Shown piece after piece: positions 58,812 through 64,000 of a DNA stretch of 64,000 nt (position 1 is its first letter; the number at the start of each line of letters is the position of its first letter). The notes beneath the pieces were generated by a model, which was not told where the DNA came from, did no database searches, and was given only the letters and a program-made list of their open reading frames with translations. Source of the DNA: Pseudanabaena sp. UWO311 (lineage in GTDB: Bacteria; Cyanobacteriota; Cyanobacteriia; Pseudanabaenales; Pseudanabaenaceae); assembly GCF_006937785.1 (NCBI RefSeq), contig NZ_SJEE01000023.1, positions 1 through 64,000 of the forward strand, given 5' to 3'. Position numbers and translations under genes: made by a program.

Positions 58812-60572
58812 TTGGAAATAAAATCTTCAGGGAAATCTTCAAAGCGCTCTTCCTACTGGCAGATACGAGATTACGTCTACCCCCAGCGTTTTCTGATTGG
58901 CAAAGCATTTTTATGTACCTTAGTCTTTATCGGCACAATGCCCCTCCTTGCCGAGTTACTAGGACGGGTTGCCCAAGCACTTGGCAAGGGTGATGTCACC
59001 GCCATCTTGCAGATCGCTGCTTTCACCGTAGTCATGTTTGTGTTTCGGGGATTGGGGCAGTATGGGCAGGACTCGATGATGTCGCAAGCCGCCCTATATG
59101 CCGCCAGAGATTTGCGCGTGGATGTGTACTCACATTTGCAAACCCTTGATCTTGACTATTTCGCTGAGTCCCGCACGGGTGACTTGTCCTATCGATTGAC
59201 AGAAGATATCGATCGCATTGGTGAGGTGATCGGCAAATTTTTTCATCAATTCATTCCATCAGTACTGCAATTGATTTTCGTACTGGCGTACATGATTTAT
59301 CTGAATTGGATCTTGACGCTGACGACTCTAGCCGTTGCGCCTTTGATTGCCATATTAATCGCTTGGTTTGGCGATCGCATGTTGAAGCTCAGTCGCCGTA
59401 GCCAAGATCAAGTTTCTAATTTAGCCGCGTTACTATCCGAGATTTTTAGTGGTATTAGGTTGGTTCGCGCCTTTGCCACAGAATCCTATGAAATCGAGCG
59501 CTTTAAGCAAGAATCCGAACAAAATAGCCGCCGTAAATATGCCGCAGATCGCGTTAGAGCCATTCAATATCCTGTAATTGGCTTTTTGGAAGCCGCAGGG
59601 ATTTGTTTTCTGTTTCTACTTGGGGGTTGGCTGATTTCTAATAAATGGTTGCTTCCTGAGCAGTTTGTTGCCTTTGGCGCAGGGGTTGCACTATTGATTG
59701 ACCCGATCGCCAACACCACTGGTAGCTATAACGAAATCAAGCAAGCTGAAGCTTCAATCGATCGCATCTTTGAGATTTTTGAGATTAAACCTTTAGTGCT
59801 GGAAAAGCCTAATGCGATCGCGCTTCCTGAGGTCACAGGCAAAGTCGAATACATAAATGTTGGCTTCCACTATCAAGGCGATCGCCCAGTTCTCACCGAT
59901 ATTAATCTTGTCGCAAATAAAGGCGAATCGATTGCCCTTGTCGGCATGTCGGGAGCAGGAAAATCCACCTTGATGAATCTACTGATGCGTTTCCATGATG
60001 TTAAGTCTGGCAAAATTCTCATCGATGGCTATGACATTCGTGATGTCCAAATCAAAAGCCTCCGTCAACAACTAGCTCTCGTTCCCCAAGAGAACATTCT
60101 TTTCTCTGGAACCGTTGCTTCTAATATTGCCTTTGGTCAGAAAGATTACGATACTAAAGCAGTTGAAAATGCCGCACGAATTGCTAATGCCCATGATTTT
60201 ATTATGGAACTTCCCCAAGGTTATGATACGTGGGTAGGTGAGCGTGGTGTTAATCTATCGGGTGGTCAGCGTCAACGCATTTCCATTGCTCGTGCTGTCC
60301 TGCATAATCCCAAAATCCTGATCCTTGATGAAGCAACTTCAGCACTTGACACCGAATCGGAAAGCCTTGTCCAAGAAGCTCTACAGCGCCTCATGCAAGG
60401 ACGCACGACATTTATTATCGCGCACCGCTTAGCGACCATTAGAAATAGCGATCGCATTATCGTTTTGGAGCAAGGTCAAATTGTCGAATCGGGAACTCAC
60501 GACGAACTACTCCAAAAAGCAGGTCGTTACTCTCAATTACATTCTCGTCAGTTTGATACTAATGGGTTTTAA
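58812..60572 (+). CDS. ABC exporter, fused permease and ATPase (MsbA/LipA-type)
   Basis: A 586-residue half-transporter with TTG start at 58812, chosen because it includes the whole first helix (FLIGKAFLCTLVFIGTMPLL). The six-helix permease part spans about 25-320 with the ABC_membrane pattern LDLDYFAESRTGDLSYRLTE. The ATPase part (about 340-580) has Walker A GMSGAGKSTLM, Q-loop LVPQENILFSG, signature NLSGGQRQRISIARA, Walker B ILILDEATSALD and H-loop IAHRLATIR. It probably acts as a homodimer exporting a lipid or hydrophobic compound. An exporter of the MsbA group could serve LPS, but nothing nearby proves that. natD follows 43 bases later. Confidence 0.87.
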   Translation: MEIKSSGKSSKRSSYWQIRDYVYPQRFLIGKAFLCTLVFIGTMPLLAELLGRVAQALGKGDVTAILQIAAFTVVMFVFRGLGQYGQDSMMSQAALYAARDLRVDVYSHLQTLDLDYFAESRTGDLSYRLTEDIDRIGEVIGKFFHQFIPSVLQLIFVLAYMIYLNWILTLTTLAVAPLIAILIAWFGDRMLKLSRRSQDQVSNLAALLSEIFSGIRLVRAFATESYEIERFKQESEQNSRRKYAADRVRAIQYPVIGFLEAAGICFLFLLGGWLISNKWLLPEQFVAFGAGVALLIDPIANTTGSYNEIKQAEASIDRIFEIFEIKPLVLEKPNAIALPEVTGKVEYINVGFHYQGDRPVLTDINLVANKGESIALVGMSGAGKSTLMNLLMRFHDVKSGKILIDGYDIRDVQIKSLRQQLALVPQENILFSGTVASNIAFGQKDYDTKAVENAARIANAHDFIMELPQGYDTWVGERGVNLSGGQRQRISIARAVLHNPKILILDEATSALDTESESLVQEALQRLMQGRTTFIIAHRLATIRNSDRIIVLEQGQIVESGTHDELLQKAGRYSQLHSRQFDTNGF

Positions 60573-60615
60573 AACGATACTATAAATAGCAATCAAGCTC
60601 TATTAAATTCTCTCA

Positions 60616-61533
60616 ATGCCTGAAGTTCTGCAATCAGTCCTGCAATCAACCATTGATGGTATCGCTGTCGGCAGCATTATTGCGCTCGCCGCAGTCGGTT
60701 TAACGCTTACCTATGGCATCTTACGCCTTGCTAACTTTGCCCATGGCGATATTCTCACCTTAGGTGCATACCTTGCCTTTCTTGCCAATACCACGCTCAA
60801 GCTGAATATTGTGGTATCGATCGCCTTTGGTAGTCTTATCTCCATCGGCTTAGTCTTAATTTGCGAAAAAATACTCTGGCAACCGTTACGCGCCAAAAAA
60901 GCCACCTCAACGACGATGATGATCGTTTCGATTGGGTTAGCTTTGGTGATTCGTAATGCGATCGTGCTGGTTTGGGGTGCAAAACCACAGAAATATGATT
61001 TGCCAACTTTTCCTGCGATCAAGATTTTTGACTTAGCAATCACCCAAAACAAAATGGTGGTGATCGCTGCCGCGATCGCAGTAATTGCTGGGCTTTACTA
61101 TTTATTACAAAATACCAAAATAGGCAAAGCAATGCGAGCAGTAGCTGACAATCCAGAACTCGCTAAAGTCGCGGGGATCAACGTCAATGCTGTAATCATC
61201 TCAACATGGGTAATTGCAGGAGGTATGACTGCCTTTGGGGGCAGTATGTATGGCTTAATTACCAATCTCCGTCCGAATATGGGTTGGTTCTTGATTTTGC
61301 CAATGTTTGCGGCAGTGATTTTGGGCGGAATTGGGAATCCCTATGGCGCGATCGCGGGAGCACTTATTGTGGGGATTTCCCAAGAAGTCGCCACTACATG
61401 TCCTGTTGCATTGGGCGAATTACAGAAATACTGCATTGGCACTGAATATAAACTGGGCGTGGGTTTGGTGATTATGGTTTTGGTATTGCTCTTTAAACCG
61501 CAAGGCTTATTTAAAGGCACGATATCGCCATAA
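60616..61533 (+). CDS. natD: Branched-chain/neutral amino acid ABC transporter permease (LivH/NatD type)
   Basis: A 305-residue permease with about eight hydrophobic helices. The LivH signature is strong: GIAVGSIIALAAVGLTLTYG, ILRLANFAHGDILTLGAYLA, TKIGKAMRAVADNPELAKVA and PMFAAVILGGIGNPYGAIAGA. From memory its closest well-studied relative is NatD, a membrane subunit of the cyanobacterial N-I neutral amino acid transporter (NatABCDE). The other nat genes are not in the window; in Synechocystis they are also scattered. The ABC exporter upstream is a different type and may only share the transcript. Its stop touches the palindrome at 61533-61575. Confidence 0.85.
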   Translation: MPEVLQSVLQSTIDGIAVGSIIALAAVGLTLTYGILRLANFAHGDILTLGAYLAFLANTTLKLNIVVSIAFGSLISIGLVLICEKILWQPLRAKKATSTTMMIVSIGLALVIRNAIVLVWGAKPQKYDLPTFPAIKIFDLAITQNKMVVIAAAIAVIAGLYYLLQNTKIGKAMRAVADNPELAKVAGINVNAVIISTWVIAGGMTAFGGSMYGLITNLRPNMGWFLILPMFAAVILGGIGNPYGAIAGALIVGISQEVATTCPVALGELQKYCIGTEYKLGVGLVIMVLVLLFKPQGLFKGTISP

Positions 61534-61575
61534 TACCAAAACACAAAATGGCGTAGCCATTTTGTGTTTTGGTAT
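61533..61575. repeat. Palindrome ATACCAAAACACAAAATGG type, at natD stop
   Basis: Nineteen-base arms ATACCAAAACACAAAATGG close on CGTAG. The element at 17291-17333 is identical but for one compensated base pair. It begins at the last base of the natD stop codon. Confidence 0.75.
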
Positions 61576-61598
61576 AAAAGGTTTGCTTAGGACATAAA

Positions 61599-61652
61599 AA
61601 GCCTCAAATAAAAGTGGCGGCACTTTGCGCCGCCACTTTTATTTGGGGCTTT
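61599..61652. terminator. Hairpin between natD and the CheA-like gene
   Basis: AAGCCTCAAATAAAAGTGGC and GCCACTTTTATTTGGGGCTT pair (one mismatch) through GGCAC-TTT-GCGCC. It ends 12 bases before the stop of the convergent CheA-like gene. Confidence 0.7.
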
Positions 61653-61663
61653 GTGCTTTGGGA

Positions 61664-64000
61664 TTATCCCGAAATAACTTGGTGCAATTTTTCAACTAGT
61701 TCTTGTTCTCGATATGGTTTACAAAGATATGCTTTTGCGCCCAAATCTAAAGCTAACTTCCGATCATTTTCGTTGTTCTTCTCGGTGAGTACAATGATTG
61801 GTAAATTTTGCAGATCATCATCAACAAGAACACTCGATAAGAGTTTGAATCCATCCATATGAGGCATCTCTAAATCGGTAATTACCACGTCAACTTTTGT
61901 CTTTATCTCTAAGCAGTTTTTGAGAAACGCGATCGCCTCTTTTCCATCTTGAACTTGCTCAGTCAAAAAACCAGACTTGGTAAGCATCATTGCTAGATAG
62001 CGCCGCACATTAGCCGAAGACTCCACAATTAATACTCTAGGCTGCTGGGGCTTCACAGGAGGTTTCACGAGCTCATTAGTAAATAGTCCCGAACTTTCCA
62101 AATTTTCGGGCTCAGGAGATCGAACCAAGTCACGGGCTGAGTTACTATCTGCTGATGCGCTGGAAAAAGATGGTGTATCACCTGCACTAAAAAAGTCTGA
62201 TAGACTACTCAGGTTTTCAAAATTTGAATACATCTCTTGAGAGCCCGAAACATGAGCATCAGAGCGCAAACATTGGCTGACTAACTCAGCAGGATTAAGC
62301 AAAGCCACAGCCTGATTACTTCCCAAGACAACTGTGCCGAGAAAAATATGTGGAAGGGAAATATTGCCTTCAATTTGATGAAAGGTGGCTTCCTGATCAT
62401 GCCAGCAACCATCTGTTTGCAGAGCAAACAGATCATTTTCGTAATGGATAACTAAAAGTGAAGGTATGGCTTGAGAGGGTTTTTGACTTTCAGGAGAATT
62501 TGTTGATTGTAGAGATTGGTTGCTTGATTGCAAACTGGATTGGCTCAAGCTATGGCGGCAATTTAGCTTTAGCAAGGAATTTAGGCGAATTACAGGCAGT
62601 ATGCGATCGCGCCATAGTAAAGTTTCTTTCTCCTCAGAATCAAGAATAGGCGAGTTACTGTGAACCACTTCTAAGATCATTTTACTGGGAATGGCTAGGC
62701 ACATTTGATTAACATCAATTAGTAGTACGCGAATTACAGAGTTCACATTCGGTAAAACCAGAGTAAATTGAGTGCCTTTTCCCTTTTGAGACTTCACCGA
62801 AATATTCCCACCAAGCTCTCGCAACTTCTTTTTTACATCACTTAATTTAGTCCCAGTTTCTGAATTATTAGGTGCGAGATTAAAGCTGGGTTCAAAAATT
62901 AAATTGATTAATTGCTCATCACTCATATCCATTGTTGAGAAACCTGACATACCTGCAATTGCTGCCGACTGCTCAACCTGATGGCGGATCTTTTCAATGT
63001 CAATTCCACAACCATCATCACTAACTTTGATGATCGTACTTTCATCGGTTTGAGTTGCTATAAATTCAATTTTCCCTTGCGGTGCTTTCCCCTGTAGTTG
63101 GCGATCATGGGGAGACTCAATTCCATGTTTAAAGGCATTCCTTAGTAAGATCTCAAGTGGCTTAGCGATTGTTTCAGAAATTAATCTCTCAACTTCTACT
63201 CCAGCACCTTGGACAACTAGCTCTACTTGCTTGCCGTACTGTGGAGACAAATCGCGCAATATACGTGGAAACCTTGTCACGAGACTAGAAATTGGGTGTT
63301 TAAGGAGTTGCTTCAGATTTCTTCTTAAATGATTAACATCCTGACTCATTGCATAGGTTTGCTGCTCAGTTAGTGAAAGCATATTCACAATCTGATCAAC
63401 TGCATTTTGCAAACCCGTGATCGCAGTTTGGCTCTGTCTGCTATCTGCGTTATATTCTAGTGATTGCAAATGATTTTGAGCTTGGCTCGATAGCGTTTTA
63501 ATTTCAGCTAAATAAATATCTAAACTTCCCTTACGTACTAATAATTCTTCTGACAAATCCCCCAACATTTCTAAATGATTTAAAGGAATGCGAATAGTCG
63601 CATCATTTCCCTTCGTGTCAAGCTGAATGTCACCTTGGCTGTTATTATGAGAACTCATATCTAAATCTATATCAGTTTTTGTGTCTGGAGATAAGGCTGC
63701 AAAATCTGCATAAGAAATTTCTGTATCTCCAAAATTCATAAGTGATAAGTCATGCCAAGAAGAACTGATATCTTCAGCATTATTCTGGTAAATTGGAGAT
63801 TCTTCTATGGCTGTGTCAATGTCTGAAGTAGGGAAATCTTCTTTGAGCATCTCCGCTAGCATTGTGCTGCTGTCTATATCCGATGGACTTGTAGATGTCT
63901 TGGGGTGAAGATAATCCTCAGAATCTAGGCTAGCTGTACTGGAATCTGATGACTCAAAAAAATTGTTGGGAGTCATATCTTCAGAGATGTCATTATTAGG
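61664..64000 (-). CDS. CheA-like hybrid histidine kinase with C-terminal receiver, 5' end beyond window
   Basis: The frame is open to the right edge; MTPNNFF at 63976 is internal-looking and upstream codons continue (PNNDISED). Visible are an acidic Ser-rich linker, the CheA dimerisation region (about 130-250 from that Met; HLEMLGDLSEELLVRKGSLD), the HATPase (LRNAFKHGIESPHDRQLQGK, DDGCGIDIEKI, then LGGNISVKSQKGKGTQFTL), a CheW-like domain (about 415-560) and a receiver (about 650-765; VVITDLEMPHMDGFKLL). The HPt domain, expected at the N-terminus, must lie outside. This is the layout of PixL/PilL-type kinases that control twitching or phototaxis in cyanobacteria. Partner genes are outside the window. 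Confidence 0.85.
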   Translation of the reverse strand, partial: PNNDISEDMTPNNFFESSDSSTASLDSEDYLHPKTSTSPSDIDSSTMLAEMLKEDFPTSDIDTAIEESPIYQNNAEDISSSWHDLSLMNFGDTEISYADFAALSPDTKTDIDLDMSSHNNSQGDIQLDTKGNDATIRIPLNHLEMLGDLSEELLVRKGSLDIYLAEIKTLSSQAQNHLQSLEYNADSRQSQTAITGLQNAVDQIVNMLSLTEQQTYAMSQDVNHLRRNLKQLLKHPISSLVTRFPRILRDLSPQYGKQVELVVQGAGVEVERLISETIAKPLEILLRNAFKHGIESPHDRQLQGKAPQGKIEFIATQTDESTIIKVSDDGCGIDIEKIRHQVEQSAAIAGMSGFSTMDMSDEQLINLIFEPSFNLAPNNSETGTKLSDVKKKLRELGGNISVKSQKGKGTQFTLVLPNVNSVIRVLLIDVNQMCLAIPSKMILEVVHSNSPILDSEEKETLLWRDRILPVIRLNSLLKLNCRHSLSQSSLQSSNQSLQSTNSPESQKPSQAIPSLLVIHYENDLFALQTDGCWHDQEATFHQIEGNISLPHIFLGTVVLGSNQAVALLNPAELVSQCLRSDAHVSGSQEMYSNFENLSSLSDFFSAGDTPSFSSASADSNSARDLVRSPEPENLESSGLFTNELVKPPVKPQQPRVLIVESSANVRRYLAMMLTKSGFLTEQVQDGKEAIAFLKNCLEIKTKVDVVITDLEMPHMDGFKLLSSVLVDDDLQNLPIIVLTEKNNENDRKLALDLGAKAYLCKPYREQELVEKLHQVISG

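Noticed and set aside
1-64000. CRISPR array
   Set aside because: No regularly spaced direct repeats of 25-40 bases and no cas gene were seen; the repeated sequences are palindromes at single intergenic positions.

Overview
The window looks like chromosomal DNA of a cyanobacterium, probably a Pseudanabaena-like filament; the genus is an inference. The palindrome GCGATCGC (HIP1) recurs every few hundred bases. The gene set is cyanobacterial: a CcmK shell protein, a DesB-type desaturase, ClpS, SufE, a NatD-type permease and large PAS/GAF/GGDEF signalling proteins. Many genes end in long perfect hairpins, often with the stop codon inside the stem.

Layout. 1-1267: edge-truncated IS5/IS1182-like transposase. 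1594-2210: antitoxin/PIN pair whose 3' end runs antisense into the next operon. 2114-5983: three-gene operon (two-headed GHKL ATPase/kinase, receiver protein, ComEC-like metallo-beta-lactamase) with no HIP1 site. 6066-8585: DUF1838, DgkA, DUF2358 with a decayed second copy, DUF2214. 8616-12798: arsenic island (ArsR, Gap/ArsJ, thioredoxin-like protein, permease) with two near-identical palindromic operators. 12943-25737: HNH nuclease, FabD, REC-GAF-GGDEF-EAL, a six-PAS kinase with its response regulator, GlmM, ClpP, SufE, an alcohol dehydrogenase. 25994-29967: Phd/PIN pair and PutA. 30046-32683: type II restriction-modification pair between two DUF29 gene fragments. 32711-48444: LpxA, hybrid kinase, SDR, MITE-like element, tRNA-Tyr, CPBP protease, ClpS, DesB, RecQ, FHA-GGDEF-EAL, M61 peptidase, cytosine deaminase.

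48593-53321 reads as a decayed chromosomal integron. A broken intI (53044-53321, + strand) diverges from a leftward array: an attI-like core at 52899-52905, a GNAT cassette ending in attC (52131-52219), a Rieske oxygenase/TetR segment ending in attC (50251-50336), and a tandemly duplicated module (about 90-aa protein plus retropepsin-like aspartic protease) ending in attC (48678-48763). It abuts a partial aroQ copy, an Rpn-family nuclease gene and intact aroQ. The rest holds CcmK, DUF1499, MAPEG, a lipoprotein, a GT8 glycosyltransferase, an ABC exporter, NatD and an edge-truncated CheA-like hybrid kinase.

The accessory content sits in blocks (defence-like operon, restriction-modification, toxin pairs, integron, Rpn) between housekeeping genes. 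The least familiar systems are the dual-GHKL/receiver/MBL operon and the duplicated small-protein/aspartic-protease pair in the integron. All family assignments come from reading motifs, not from database searches.
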